Shown here piece after piece: positions 1-13,429 of a DNA stretch of 48,082 nucleotides; position 1 is the first letter of the stretch, and each line of letters begins with the position of its first letter. Source of the DNA: Nannocystaceae bacterium (lineage in GTDB: Bacteria > Myxococcota_A > Polyangia > Nannocystales > Nannocystaceae); NCBI GenBank assembly GCA_019694555.1, contig JAIBBS010000047.1:1-48082 (forward strand), given 5' to 3'. The notes under the pieces are model-generated. The model was not told the origin of the DNA. It saw only the letters and a program-made list of their open reading frames with translations, and did not search any database. Position numbers and translations under genes: made by a program.

Positions 1-15
1 CTAGAGTGCGGCGCC

Positions 16-1625
16 GTGGACGAGCCGACAACGCCGCGTGAGCACCAAGGCGCCGGGCGCGATGGCGAGTGCGTGCTCGCGATCGACCTGGGGACCTCGG
101 GACCCAAGGTCGCGCTGGTCAGCCTCGATGGCGACATGCTCGCGTGCACGTCGGCCGCGACGTCGCTGCGGCTGTTGCCCGGCGGCGGCGCCGAGCAGGA
201 CCCCGACGACTGGTGGCGTGCCATCGTCGAGGCGACCGCGGCGCTGTGGCGCGCGGGCCACCGCGGCGATCAGGTCGTGGCGGTGTGCGTGACGTCGCAG
301 TGGGCCGGCACCGTCGCGGTCGCGCGCGATGGTCGACCGCTGCATCCGGCGATCACGTGGATGGACACCCGCGGCGCACGCTACATGCCCGCGCGCGTGG
401 GCGGACTGCTGCGCGTGCAGGGCTACGGCGCGGGCAAGCTCGCGCGGTGGATCGCCCGCACCGGCGGCATCCCGTCGCTGGCCGGCAAGGAACCCGTCGC
501 GCACCTCGAGTTCCTGCGCCACGAGCGGCCCGAGATCTTCCGCGACGCGCACATGTTCCTCGAGCCCAAGGACTGGCTCAACCACCGCCTGTGCGGCCGC
601 TTCTGCGCGACCTACGACTCCATCGCGCTGCACTGGGTCACCGACAACCGCGACATCGATCGCGTCGCGTACGACGAGCAGCTGCTGGGCATGATCGGCA
701 TCGAGCGACGTCGGCTGCCCGAGCTGGTCGCCGCGACCGCGGTCATCGGCACCGTCGGTGCCGACGCGGCCGCCGCGTTGGGGCTGCGCGGGGGCGTGAA
801 GGTGTTCGGCGGCACGCCCGACGTGCAGTCGGCCGCGATCGGCTCCGGCGCGGCGCGGGACTTCGAACCGCACCTGTACATCGGCACCTCGTCGTGGCTG
901 TCGTGCCACGTGCCGTTCAAGAAGACCGACATCTTGCGCAACGTCGCGTCGCTGCCGTCGGCGCTGCCGGGCCGCTACTTCGCCGCGAACTCGCAGGAGA
1001 CCGCCGGCGCGTGCATGAACTGGCTGCGCGACCGCGTGTTCTGGCCCGCCGATGCCGCCGACCCCACGCCGCCACCGCCCGACGCGCTCGCGCGCATCGA
1101 CGCGCTCGCGGCCACCGTCGCGCCGGGGGCCGAAGGCGTGACGTTCGCGCCGTGGTTGTTCGGCGAGCGCTGCCCCGACGCCGATCCGCTGGTGCGCGCG
1201 GCGTGGCTGGGCCTGTCGCTGGGCAGCGGCCGCGGCGAGCTCGCACGCGCGGTGCTCGAGGGCGTCGCGCTCAACACCCGCTGGTTGCTCGAAGCCGTCG
1301 AGCACTTCGTCGGCCGCCGGCTCGATGCGATCCGCATGATCGGCGGCGGCGCGAGCTCGACGCTGTGGTGCCAGATCCACGCCGACGTACTCGACCGCGA
1401 GATCCTGCAGGTGCAGGATCCCGTGCGCTGCAACGCCCGCGGCGCCGCATTCGTGGCGCTGCTGGGCCTGGGCCGCCTGCGTGTGGACGAGATCGCGGCC
1501 AAGGTCCCCGTCGCCGCGCGCCACCGCCCGCGCGCCGCCCATCGCGCGCTGTACGACGGGCTGTACCGCCAGCACCGCGCGCTGTGGAAGCAGCACCGCG
1601 ATGCGCTACGCTCGCGCGCGCCGGC

Positions 1626-1629
<4 letters not shown>
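16..1629 (+). CDS. FGGY-family carbohydrate kinase (xylulokinase-like)
   Basis: The 537-residue product is a sugar or polyol kinase of the FGGY family, which transfers ATP phosphate to a sugar hydroxyl in the cytoplasm. The N-terminal phosphate-binding motif [10 protein letters not shown] is at about residues 22-31. The [13 protein letters not shown] segment near residue 270 carries the Asp expected at the catalytic position, and the C-terminal ATPase-half motif GGGASSTLW lies near residue 445. Length is typical of the family (about 500). The frame is open to the left edge of the window. GTG at 16 is the first start seen, and GTG at 73, just before the LAIDLGTSG motif, is an alternative; a start upstream of the window cannot be excluded. 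The stop overlaps the start of the lyase-like gene (ATGA), so the two are probably co-translated. The substrate cannot be read from sequence; xylulose is only the commonest one in the family. Confidence 0.9.
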
Positions 1630-3167
<1,538 letters not shown>

Positions 3168-3206
3168 GCCGCAAGCGCAGTGGCACCGCGCGCCGCGGCG
3201 TGCGGC
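3168..3206. terminator. Possible bidirectional terminator hairpin
   Basis: Between the converging lyase-like gene and the selenoprotein candidate, GCCGCA (3168-3173) can pair with TGCGGC (3201-3206) around a very GC-rich interior. No U-run follows on either strand, so intrinsic termination is only possible. Confidence 0.3.
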
Positions 3207-3572
3207 TCACAGCGGCAGCAGCCACGCCACCGCGGTGAGCACCAGCGACAACGCGATGGCCTTGCGCATGACCTTGCGTGCCTGCTCCTGCACCTGCGCG
3301 CGCTCGGCCGCGTCGGTGATGCGTTCGGGGCCCTGGTCCATGTCACGCGAACCGCGTGACGCGAGCGCGACTCATGTGCGATCGCGGGCCTGGATCACCG
3401 CGCTCGCAGCCGCGACCAGCGGGAAGAACAGCGCCAGCCGCCAGCCGCGGTCGAGCCCGTACGCGGCCATCGCCACCAGACCCGCGGCCGTCGCCGCGAA
3501 GGTGAAGACGCCGAAGTTGCGGCGCTTGCGACGCTCGCGGGGACCGATGTTGGCGATGCAGACCTCGGACAC
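3207..3572 (-). CDS. Candidate selenoprotein: small two-helix membrane protein with in-frame UGA (Sec67)
   Basis: Reading from GTG 3572 gives 66 residues, then TGA at 3372-3374. The same frame then continues for 54 residues to a second TGA at 3207-3209, making 121 residues with residue 67 encoded by the internal UGA. The N-terminus ([14 protein letters not shown] at 5-18) is followed by a membrane helix at about 20-38, a second hydrophobic stretch at about 45-61 ([16 protein letters not shown]) and, after the UGA, a polar helical segment and a final hydrophobic helix (about 104-121). From memory, this resembles a family of roughly 100-120-residue bacterial membrane proteins starting with C..NIGP and carrying an AR.KTCVALA core. 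If so, the UGA falls exactly where the family has Cys. A perfect SECIS-like hairpin follows (separate entry). No other start exists because an in-frame TAA lies eight codons upstream. The function is unknown. The alternative is a nonsense-mutated pseudogene. Confidence 0.72.
3342..3374 (-). promoter_or_regulatory. Bacterial SECIS-like stem-loop immediately 3' of in-frame UGA
   Basis: On the minus strand the UGA (3374-3372) is followed by 11 bases and then a perfect stem of 8 pairs, GUCACGCG with CGCGUGAC, closing a GUU loop (arms 3360-3353 and 3349-3342). Opening the top G-C pair gives the loop GGUUC, which starts 18 bases after the UGA. Bacterial SECIS elements bound by SelB are short hairpins within the reading frame, with a G (often GGU) at the start of the apical loop about 16-37 bases after the UGA. 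As I recall it, the E. coli fdhF loop GGUC also begins 18 bases after its UGA. The geometry therefore fits closely. High GC content makes chance hairpins common, so the match in spacing and loop is the main evidence. Confidence 0.7.
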
Positions 3573-3671
3573 GCGGGTGACCCGGCGGCGAAGTTAGCAC
3601 CGATCCGCGGACTGGCACGGGGCTTCGTCGCCGCCGGGCGTGCCGCGCGCGTCATGCTACAAACCCGGCCC

Positions 3672-4433
3672 ATGGCGCTGCAGCTCTCGCTCGAAGGCAA
3701 GGTCGCGATCGTCACCGGCGGTGGCCGAGGGATCGGACGGGCCATCACCGAACGCCTGGTCGAGGCCGGCGCGCAGGTGGCCATCGCCAGCCGCAAGCTC
3801 GATGCGCTCGAGGCGACCGCACGCGAGCTCGCGCACCTGGGGCCGCGGGTGCTGCCGGTGCAGTGCCACGTCGGTCGCGCCGAGGATCTCGAACGGCTCG
3901 CGAGCACGGTCGAGCACGAGCTGGGCCCGGTCGACATCGTGGTCAACAACAGCGCGACCAACATCGGCCAGGGTCCGTCGCTGTCGACCACGACCGACAT
4001 GCTCGACAAGATGATCGACGTCAACGTCAAGTCGGCGTTCACGTTGGTCCACCGCCTGTTGCCGTCGATGATCGAGCGGCGCACCGGCTCGATCATCAAC
4101 GTCGCGTCGATCTCGGGCCTGCGTCCGCAGGCCGGCGGCTTGCTGTACAGCTACACCAAGGCCGGGCTCATCATGCTCACGCGCAGCTGGGCGCGCGAGT
4201 TCGGACCGCACGGCGTGCGCTGCAACGCCATCGCACCGGGGCTGATCCAGACCGACCTCTCGGCCTACTACTGGCAGGACCCGGCGCGCGCGGCCGAGCT
4301 GGTCGGCGACCAGCCGATCCGTCGCCTGGGCCAGCCGCGCGACATCGGCTTCGCCGCCGCGTGGCTCGCCAGCGAGGAGGCCGGGTTCGTCACCGGCCAG
4401 GTGCTCGTCATCGACGGCGGCGCGCTGGCCTGA
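3672..4433 (+). CDS. SDR-family NAD(P)-dependent oxidoreductase
   Basis: This is a classical short-chain dehydrogenase/reductase of 253 residues, typical for the family. The dinucleotide-binding TGGGRGIG is at 15-22, NNSA at 92-95, and the catalytic set is Ser146 with Tyr159-x3-Lys163 at the usual 13-residue spacing. The C-terminal GGALA end and the PGLIQTDL segment match the FabG/gluconate 5-dehydrogenase-like subgroup. An ATG 18 bases upstream (3654) would add MLQTRP; I chose 3672 because the Rossmann strand then begins at the usual distance. Neither start has a clear ribosome-binding site. The neighbours give no pathway, so the substrate is unknown. Confidence 0.92.
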   Translation: MALQLSLEGKVAIVTGGGRGIGRAITERLVEAGAQVAIASRKLDALEATARELAHLGPRVLPVQCHVGRAEDLERLASTVEHELGPVDIVVNNSATNIGQGPSLSTTTDMLDKMIDVNVKSAFTLVHRLLPSMIERRTGSIINVASISGLRPQAGGLLYSYTKAGLIMLTRSWAREFGPHGVRCNAIAPGLIQTDLSAYYWQDPARAAELVGDQPIRRLGQPRDIGFAAAWLASEEAGFVTGQVLVIDGGALA

Positions 4434-4503
4434 CGGGCCCCGATCGCGGTTTGGGACGGCAGGCGTAAGCCGGAGCCCCGTACGGTGCGTTGCAGGGGCG
4501 TCC

Positions 4504-5964
4504 ATGCGCCGCATCGCTTTGCTTGCCCTGTCCCTGCTCGCCGCCCTGCCCGCCTGCCGCCCCGCGGGCAGCCAAACGCCGACCGCAGTCCCGACCACCG
4601 ACGCCGCGCGCCCGGCCGCGACGCTGGTCGGACTGACGGCCACGCTCGATCGCGGCAGCTTGCCGCCCGACACGACCACGCGCGTGGTCGCGCAGCTGCG
4701 GCTCGACGCCGGCGCCATCGCCCCGGCCGCGCGCCCGCCGGTGGACCTCGCGCTGGTGATCGACACCTCGGGCTCGATGATCGGCGAGCCCATCGCGCAG
4801 GCGCGCGACGCCGCGATCGCGATGCTCGAGGGCCTGCGCCCCGGCGACCGCATCACCGTGGTCACGTTCGACACGCGCGTGCAGGTCCTGGTCGCGCCCA
4901 CCGTGGTCGGACCGCAGACCTCGGCCAACATCGCGACGCAGCTGCAGCAGATGCAGGCCCGCGGCACCACCGACCTCGCCGCCGGCCTCGCGACCGCGCT
5001 GCAACAGGTCGCGAGCGCGCCGCTGCCCGGCGGCGCCGCGCGCATCGTCGTGCTCGGCGACGGTGTGCCCAACGACGCCAGCACGATCCCGCAGCTGGTC
5101 GCGCAGGCGGCCGCGTCCAACATCGCGATCTCGGCGCTGGGGCTGGGGCTCGAGTACGACGAGACCCTGCTGGCCCAGCTCGCGCGCGGCACCGGCGGTC
5201 GCTTCCATCGCATCGGCGAGGACGAGACCATCGCTGCAGCCTTCCGTGACGAGGTCTTCCGCATCGAGAGCGTGATCGCGACCAACCTGGTGCTGCAGCT
5301 GCACCCCGGCCCCGGCGTGACCATCGCGCGGGTGGTCGGCTACGCGAGCGCGCCCGATACCTCGCGCGCGCACAGCGTGCGGCTCACCGACCTCTCGGCG
5401 GGCCAGCACCAGGACATCTTCGTCGAGCTCGAGGTCGCCGGTCATGCCGAAGGCGCGCCGGTCGAGCTGCTCGACGCCATCGCGAGCTATGACGACCGCG
5501 CGACCAATGCCGGCCACCTCGAGCAGCGCACCTTCGTCGGCGCCGAGGCCACCGTCGAGCACGCACACGAGCGCAACCTCGAGGTCGAGCGCGCGGCCGC
5601 GAGCGCACGCGCGGCCGCGGCCACGGTCGAGGCCATCGCGCAGTCGCGGATCGGCGACTTCGCCGGCGCCGACACGCTGCTGCGCGACACCGAGACCGCC
5701 GTGCGCGCGGCCGCCAAGGAAACCGGCGACGAGGCGCTCACGCGCAGCGCCGACGAGCTCGCAGGCCTGCGCAAGACCCTCGCGGGTGAGCGCAAGCGCT
5801 ACGAGAAGGCGCTGGCCGACGCCGAGCGCGAGGCCCGACGCCACGGCGCCGGCGATGGCACGCGTGCGCCGACGCCGGCCCCCCACGCCACGATGCCGCC
5901 GTCCGATCGCGACGAGGTGCGCCGCGTCCACGACAAGGCCATGGACGCGATGCAGCCGCGCTGA
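4504..5964 (+). CDS. VWA-domain lipoprotein
   Basis: The 486-residue protein starts with a signal peptide ending in lipobox LPAC (Cys18). A von Willebrand factor A domain occupies about 80-255, with the metal-binding MIDAS motif DTSGSM at 87-92. A beta-rich segment follows to about 350, then an Ala/Glu/Arg-rich, probably coiled-coil region (about 360-450) and a short tail. This resembles VWA proteins with a C-terminal helical region found in the envelope of many bacteria, thought to act as metal-dependent adhesion or assembly modules. It stands alone, 70 bases after the SDR gene and convergent with a surface propeller lipoprotein. The ligand is unknown. Confidence 0.88.
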   Translation: MRRIALLALSLLAALPACRPAGSQTPTAVPTTDAARPAATLVGLTATLDRGSLPPDTTTRVVAQLRLDAGAIAPAARPPVDLALVIDTSGSMIGEPIAQARDAAIAMLEGLRPGDRITVVTFDTRVQVLVAPTVVGPQTSANIATQLQQMQARGTTDLAAGLATALQQVASAPLPGGAARIVVLGDGVPNDASTIPQLVAQAAASNIAISALGLGLEYDETLLAQLARGTGGRFHRIGEDETIAAAFRDEVFRIESVIATNLVLQLHPGPGVTIARVVGYASAPDTSRAHSVRLTDLSAGQHQDIFVELEVAGHAEGAPVELLDAIASYDDRATNAGHLEQRTFVGAEATVEHAHERNLEVERAAASARAAAATVEAIAQSRIGDFAGADTLLRDTETAVRAAAKETGDEALTRSADELAGLRKTLAGERKRYEKALADAEREARRHGAGDGTRAPTPAPHATMPPSDRDEVRRVHDKAMDAMQPR

Positions 5965-5979
5965 GCCAACGGCCGCGAC

Positions 5980-7431
5980 TCACGGCGCGAGCGACAGCAC
6001 GTAGACGTCGCTGTCGTCGCCGCTGTCGCCGGTGCGGCAACCGGTGACGGCGAAGTTGCCGTCGCCGTCGACCGCGATCGCGCGCAGCTCCTGGTACACC
6101 ATGATGTCGGGCACGGGCAGCGAGCGCTGCCACAGGATCGCGCCGTCGGCATCGAAGCGGGTGACGGTGCCGACGTAGCCCAGGGCGTCGTCGTAGCCGT
6201 GGTTCAACACCGTGAAGCCGCCGTCGGCGGTGCCGACCACGTCGACGGTGTAGCCGGTCATCGGCACCGGATCCGACAGCGTCCAGTTCACGTTGCCGTC
6301 GGGGTCGTAGTTGTACAGCTCGTCGGGTTGCGCGCCACCGGCGAAGCTTCCGATCACCAGCGTGTCCTCGCCGATCGCGGTGATGCCACCGAAGCCATCG
6401 TTGTCCATGTTGGAGTCGATGACGTCGTCCCACACATCATTGCCGTCGCCGTCCATCCGCACGATCGCAGCATCGGCGTCCATGTTGTCGTAGCTGCCCG
6501 AGACGATCACGCCACCGTCGTCGGTCGGGCGCGCGCGCCAGAAGAGATCGCAACCGTTGCAACCGTCGGTGCCCTTGCGCTCCTGCGTCCAGTACTCGAC
6601 GCCGTTGGTGTTGTACTTGGTCACGAACGCGTACAGCCCGTGGGTGCCGACCACGAACACGTCGCCGGCGTCGCTGACCGACACGCCGTAGCCGCGACCG
6701 GTGTGCGTGTCCGGCCCGGTGCGCGTCCACACCGTCCCGCCGGCGTCGTCGTACTTGCGGACCCAGACGTTCTCGGCGTCGACGTTGTCGAGGAACTCGT
6801 GGCCCGCCACGATGATCTCGTCGTCGTCTTCGATCGCGACGCCGTAGGCGCGGTCGGTGCTGCCGCCGCCCGATTCCATGTTGCTGATGCTGTCGTAGAC
6901 GTCGCTCCACGTGACGGTGCCATCGGGCGCGATCGACAGCACCACGATGTCGTAGCTCGACTGGTCGGCGTTGGCGGCCTCGCCGGAGACCGCGATCGTG
7001 CCGGCTGCGTTCGCGGCGACGTCGTGGCCGCAGTCGCTCGCGCCCGCGGGCGCGTCGAACAAGAGCTCCCAGCGCACCGAGCCCGACTCGACGCAGTCGT
7101 TGTTGCAGCCGTCGCCCTGCACGCGGTTGGCGTCGTCGCAGGCCTCGCCTTCGTCGACGACACCGTCGCCGCAGCTCGCGGGCGTGCCGGTGGTCGAGCC
7201 CGAGCCGTCGGTGCTCGAGCCGCTCGCATCGTCGCCGGTCGAGCTGTCGGCCATCGTGGTCGACACGGTGGTGGTGGACATCGTGGTGGTCGCGGTGGTC
7301 TCGGCGCTGCCGCCCGAGGTGTCGCCGCTGCCGGAGCTCTCGTCACCCGAACCGCCGGGGTTGTTGTCCTTGCCGCACGCGGCGAGCATCAGGGCGATCG
7401 AGCACAGGCACCGAAGCGAAGGCGTTTGCAT
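5980..7431 (-). CDS. Secreted lipoprotein with DUF4215-type Cys module and beta-propeller
   Basis: The 483-residue product has a lipoprotein signal (LAAC, Cys19) and a Gly/Ser/Thr linker to about residue 84. A Cys module of the DUF4215 type (CGDGVVDEGEACDD, then GDGCNNDC) lies at about 88-118, followed by about 360 residues of repeated strands with VSGS/VIGSFAGG and FDADG.ILWQ patterns typical of a PQQ/WD-like beta-propeller. This arrangement is common in surface lipoproteins of Nannocystis-like myxobacteria. The ATG at 7431 has only a weak purine stretch before it. It is transcribed divergently from a small lipoprotein gene across 173 bases. Binding partner and function are unknown. Confidence 0.87.
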   Translation of the reverse strand: MQTPSLRCLCSIALMLAACGKDNNPGGSGDESSGSGDTSGGSAETTATTTMSTTTVSTTMADSSTGDDASGSSTDGSGSTTGTPASCGDGVVDEGEACDDANRVQGDGCNNDCVESGSVRWELLFDAPAGASDCGHDVAANAAGTIAVSGEAANADQSSYDIVVLSIAPDGTVTWSDVYDSISNMESGGGSTDRAYGVAIEDDDEIIVAGHEFLDNVDAENVWVRKYDDAGGTVWTRTGPDTHTGRGYGVSVSDAGDVFVVGTHGLYAFVTKYNTNGVEYWTQERKGTDGCNGCDLFWRARPTDDGGVIVSGSYDNMDADAAIVRMDGDGNDVWDDVIDSNMDNDGFGGITAIGEDTLVIGSFAGGAQPDELYNYDPDGNVNWTLSDPVPMTGYTVDVVGTADGGFTVLNHGYDDALGYVGTVTRFDADGAILWQRSLPVPDIMVYQELRAIAVDGDGNFAVTGCRTGDSGDDSDVYVLSLAP

Positions 7432-7604
7432 GGCCCATTAGAACAGTCCCGGACGCTGATGTGACGCGCGCGGATCGCCCCAGGGCCGGCCGTCGCGCCG
7501 CGCCGCCGCCGCGGTGTCACAAATGCCGGCAGCCCCGTCGATCGCGGTCGCAAGGCCCAACCCGGGCGGTTTCGCCCCGGCCGATGCAACGGAAGGTGGT
7601 CGTC

Positions 7605-8075
7605 ATGCTCGAGAAGATCCTCCCCAGCCTCGCGCTCGTGCCACTGCTGCTCTCGGCGTGCGACGCCCCGAGCCCCGAGCCGCAGCTGCAGACGCCGCGC
7701 GATGGCGAGTCGGTGCAGTTCAAGACCCAGAGCACCGACCTGTCGTTCAAGTGGCGCGGGTGCGAGCCGCCGTGGGGCCCCGACCCGTACAAGCCCGCGG
7801 CCGAGCCCGACAAGGCCTGGCTCGAGAGCGTGGGTGGCCGCATCGCGCTCGACGCCCCCGCGCACGCGCTGGCCTCGGCACGCGACGCTGGCCTCGAGAA
7901 GGCGTGTGATGCCGGCTGCGCCGAGCTCGACATGGCCTTCTCGGGCGCGGTGTCGATGGGTGAAGGCCGCTCGGCGATCAAGGACATCGCGGCGGTGGGT
8001 TGGTGCGACGAGAAGCGCGCAGCGTGGGCGATCGACGTCGCGATGGACGCGTCGTTCCAGTGCGCGTGCGAATGA
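7605..8075 (+). CDS. Small lipoprotein, hypothetical
   Basis: This 156-residue lipoprotein has a short hydrophobic signal ending LLSAC (Cys16), then a Pro-rich start and a mixed domain with four Cys after the anchor that could form disulfides (C-E-P-P near 48, KACDAGC near 102-106, CAC at the C-terminus). I chose ATG 7605 because GGAAGGTGG (7591-7599) sits five bases before it; an in-frame ATG at 7584 would lie upstream of that site. It ends 15 bases before the Ser/Thr kinase gene and is probably co-transcribed with it, so it could be an envelope partner of that receptor. No family is recognised. Confidence 0.78.
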   Translation: MLEKILPSLALVPLLLSACDAPSPEPQLQTPRDGESVQFKTQSTDLSFKWRGCEPPWGPDPYKPAAEPDKAWLESVGGRIALDAPAHALASARDAGLEKACDAGCAELDMAFSGAVSMGEGRSAIKDIAAVGWCDEKRAAWAIDVAMDASFQCACE

Positions 8076-8090
8076 TCGATCAGGCGCATC

Positions 8091-10694
<2,604 letters not shown>

Positions 10695-10704
10695 TCCGCG
10701 CGCG

Positions 10705-12117
10705 TCACCAGCTCTCGATCGCGCCGTACTCGAACAGCTGGTCCTGCTCCGCGACGTAGCGCAGCCCGAACACCTCGGGCCCGCGCTGGCCGGCCTCGAG
10801 GCGCAGCTCGTCGATCACACCGTCGAACCACCGATCGAGGACGTCGCTGTTGCCGACCACGAGCGGCTGGTCGCCGTCCGAGAGCGGGAACGTCAGGTTG
10901 GCCGCGTTGTCGAGGTGGACCTCGCGCTCCTGACCATCGATGAAGATCCGCGGCTCCTGCTGCGCATCACCGAGATCGTAGGTGACGCCGACCAGGTGCC
11001 ACCCGCCCAGCGTGAGGCTGCCGGGCTCGCTGGCCCAGATCGCCTGTGCGGAGGCGAAGCCCTGGCGGAAGCGGATGTCGCCACCGTCGTCACCGGAGAC
11101 GTAGAACATCCAGCCGGTATCACCGCCGTTGGACTTGTCGGCGATGCGACCGCGCAGGGTGCCGCCGAAGCTGTCGGGCGAGATCCAGGCCGAGATGGTG
11201 CAGCCCTGCTGGCACAGATCGCCGATCGCGGCGTTGCTCTCGATCTCGACGCGCGAGCTGGCGTCGACGAAGCGCAGGCCCGCGTCGAGCTGGCCGACCT
11301 CCTCGCTCACGGTGCCGCTGAGGACGCCCGCGGCCGCGTGCGCGGTCGCGTCGGCGACGGTCGCGTCGAGGTGCCACACGCCGCCGTGGCCGGCCCACAC
11401 CGCCGCCGGATCGTCGATCGCCGGCGCGTCGGCGGCGCGCGGGTCCCCCCAGTACAGCCACACCGGCGACTGATCGAGCAGCGGCAGGCGCAGCCACACC
11501 ACCGAGGTGCCATCGGGACGCCAGGGCTCGCGTTCGTACGGCACCGGCGCGCCGGCGTCGTCGAACACGCGCAGGTCCCGTCCGTCGTCGGCGGCGGTGT
11601 CGTAGGCGAAGCGCTCGACCGTGAGCGTGACCGGCACGACGACGTCGGCCATCGCGCCCCAGATCAACGGCATCGGCGTCAGCGCCAGGCGTCGCCTCGC
11701 ACCGCAGTCGTGCCAGCCCGAGGGACAGCTGGGCGGCAGATCGGGCGTCGAGGTCTGCCCGGTGTCACTGCTCGAGTCGTCCACGCTCGAGGCATTCGTC
11801 GACGTCGTCAGCGAGGTCGCGGGCTCCGACGAGGCGTCGAGCGACGTGACCGCCGAGCCGCTGCCACCGCCGCTGCTGGAGCTGCCACCGTCGACCACGC
11901 AGTCGCCCGCGAGATCGCCCACGGCCCGCTCGCCGTAGCGGCGCCCCGAGTCGCAGCTGGGATCGTCGAACGAGCACGCGCCGCTGGCCTCGCAGAAGCC
12001 CTCGCGCTCACCATCGCGGCACTGCGCGTCGGACTCGCACACGAAGCCCAGCGAGCGGCACGCCACGGTCGCGACCGCGACGACCATGGCGCACCCGGCT
12101 GCGGACGCGAACCTCAC
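10705..12117 (-). CDS. LamG/concanavalin-like lipoprotein with DUF2341-like segment and N-terminal Cys module
   Basis: This 470-residue surface lipoprotein has a signal ending VATVAC (Cys20). A compact Cys-rich module (about 24-72, six Cys, containing CSFDDPSC and RYG) is followed by a Ser/Gly/Thr linker (78-125). Next comes a DUF2341-like strand region (about 145-225: FDDAGAPVPYE, VWLRLPLL, WLYWGDP). The C-terminal LamG/concanavalin-like jelly roll (about 235-465) shows GTISAWISPD-like strands, GGWHLVGVTYD and FIDGQE. Such domains usually bind glycans. GTG 12117 gives a proper signal peptide; ATG 12087 would leave one that is too short. The N-terminal module is repeated in the lipoprotein at 42645. 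The gene converges on the kinase gene with 10 bases between stops. Confidence 0.88.
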   Translation of the reverse strand: MRFASAAGCAMVVAVATVACRSLGFVCESDAQCRDGEREGFCEASGACSFDDPSCDSGRRYGERAVGDLAGDCVVDGGSSSSGGGSGSAVTSLDASSEPATSLTTSTNASSVDDSSSDTGQTSTPDLPPSCPSGWHDCGARRRLALTPMPLIWGAMADVVVPVTLTVERFAYDTAADDGRDLRVFDDAGAPVPYEREPWRPDGTSVVWLRLPLLDQSPVWLYWGDPRAADAPAIDDPAAVWAGHGGVWHLDATVADATAHAAAGVLSGTVSEEVGQLDAGLRFVDASSRVEIESNAAIGDLCQQGCTISAWISPDSFGGTLRGRIADKSNGGDTGWMFYVSGDDGGDIRFRQGFASAQAIWASEPGSLTLGGWHLVGVTYDLGDAQQEPRIFIDGQEREVHLDNAANLTFPLSDGDQPLVVGNSDVLDRWFDGVIDELRLEAGQRGPEVFGLRYVAEQDQLFEYGAIESW

Positions 12118-12150
12118 CCCGACCAGCGTACCGCGGGCGGCGTGGTCCCG

Positions 12151-13320
12151 TCAGCCGGCCCCCAGCTCGAGCTTGTTGAACGCCTGCTTGGCCTCGTCGC
12201 GCACCGGGTGGCAGAAGCAGCCCTGGTCGAGGAAGGGGTCGCTCCACTGCAGGCGTTCCATGTGCTTCTTGGCCTTGGTCAGCGACAACTCGCCCACGGC
12301 CCACGCCGCCTTGGCGCGGACATACGGCTGATCGCTGCCGAGCGCCTTGATGATCACGTCGTCGAGGTTGCGGCAACGCTCGGCCACGACGCCCTCGATG
12401 GCCCACTGCGCCGTGATCGAGGGGCCGCTGGTGATGGCGCGCTTCCACATCGGCGCGCGCGCGCTGCAATCACCCCACGCACCGTGGGCACGCAGGAACT
12501 CGACGCCGCGATCGAGCGCGCGGGTGGTCTCGGGCAGCGTGGCCTTGCCGCCGAGCAGGTAGTCCTTCACCGACGAGACCACCTTGTCCTCACCGACGCT
12601 CTGCGACAGCCGCGCGAGCACGCCGTCGGCCTGGTCGGCGGAGGAGTCGAGCAGCGCGGTGAACAGCAGCTCGTAGCGCTGGCTGTGCCACAACGTCTCG
12701 GCCACGTGCGGCACGCAGTAGTCCCAGGTCGGCAGCGCGCGGGTGCACTCGCCGTCGATCCACCGCTTCACGGCGTAGGCGTCGGCGGCGATGGCCGCGT
12801 CGAGGCCGGGCTCGAGCGCTGCCGCGGTGCGCTCGACGTAGGCCCTGCGCCCGCTGCTGGTCGCGAGCTCGGCCGCCGCGGCGAAGTGGCCCTTGGGGTC
12901 GTGCTTGGCCAGCCCCGCAGCGCCGCACTTGCGATCGATCTGCTGGCGCAGCGACGCGACCTCGTCGTCGAGAGACAGATCGCCCGCAAGCGGGTGCTCG
13001 GCGACGCGACGGCCCAGCGCCGCCACCATGGTCTCGCCCGCGGCCTCGCGCAGCGACGAGTTGCCCTGCTGCGGCACGCGCGAGGGCTTCTCGAGGCACT
13101 TGTAGAGGTACACGCTGGTGAGATCCCGCAGCGCCGCGCCGGCGGTCGCGGCGTCGGTGGCGGTCGCGAGCGTCGCGCCACGCTGCGTGATGCCGCCGCC
13201 GTCGAGCGCCTCCACGCCCACCGGCGTCAGCTCACCCTTGGCGGCACGCACGAGAAGTCCACACCCAGACGCGCTCGACAACACCAGCGAGGCGGCGACC
13301 ACGAGACGACGATTCGACAT
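12151..13320 (-). CDS. HEAT-repeat-like lipoprotein
   Basis: The 389-residue product has a signal peptide with lipobox SASGC (Cys20). The rest is predicted helical, with paired-helix patterns near the C-terminus (AKAAWAVGELSLTKAKKHME and ARDEAKQAF-like segments) that look like HEAT or Armadillo repeats. Several Cys, including CFCHPV near residue 370, lie in the repeats. GGGAG lies 8-12 bases before ATG 13320, which decides that start; the longer open frame to 13464 lacks a signal. Function is unknown. It could be a scaffold on the periplasmic face. It is followed 33 bases later by the LamG lipoprotein gene in the same direction. Confidence 0.75.
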   Translation of the reverse strand: MSNRRLVVAASLVLSSASGCGLLVRAAKGELTPVGVEALDGGGITQRGATLATATDAATAGAALRDLTSVYLYKCLEKPSRVPQQGNSSLREAAGETMVAALGRRVAEHPLAGDLSLDDEVASLRQQIDRKCGAAGLAKHDPKGHFAAAAELATSSGRRAYVERTAAALEPGLDAAIAADAYAVKRWIDGECTRALPTWDYCVPHVAETLWHSQRYELLFTALLDSSADQADGVLARLSQSVGEDKVVSSVKDYLLGGKATLPETTRALDRGVEFLRAHGAWGDCSARAPMWKRAITSGPSITAQWAIEGVVAERCRNLDDVIIKALGSDQPYVRAKAAWAVGELSLTKAKKHMERLQWSDPFLDQGCFCHPVRDEAKQAFNKLELGAG

Positions 13321-13429
13321 GACGGAGCAACTCCCGGGGGCTTCGTTCGCCCCCGGGCCCCAGGCGGACGAGCCCGGCGGCTGACGCATGCGGCACGTCG
13401 GATTCGTACGGCTGCGGTGGCGAGCCACC

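Noticed and set aside
1..1596. Long open frame on the minus strand opposite the FGGY kinase (over 500 residues)
   Set aside because: It is the antisense shadow of a GC-rich gene: composition is Arg/Ala/His/Gly-rich with no domain, and the plus-strand frame is a clear enzyme.
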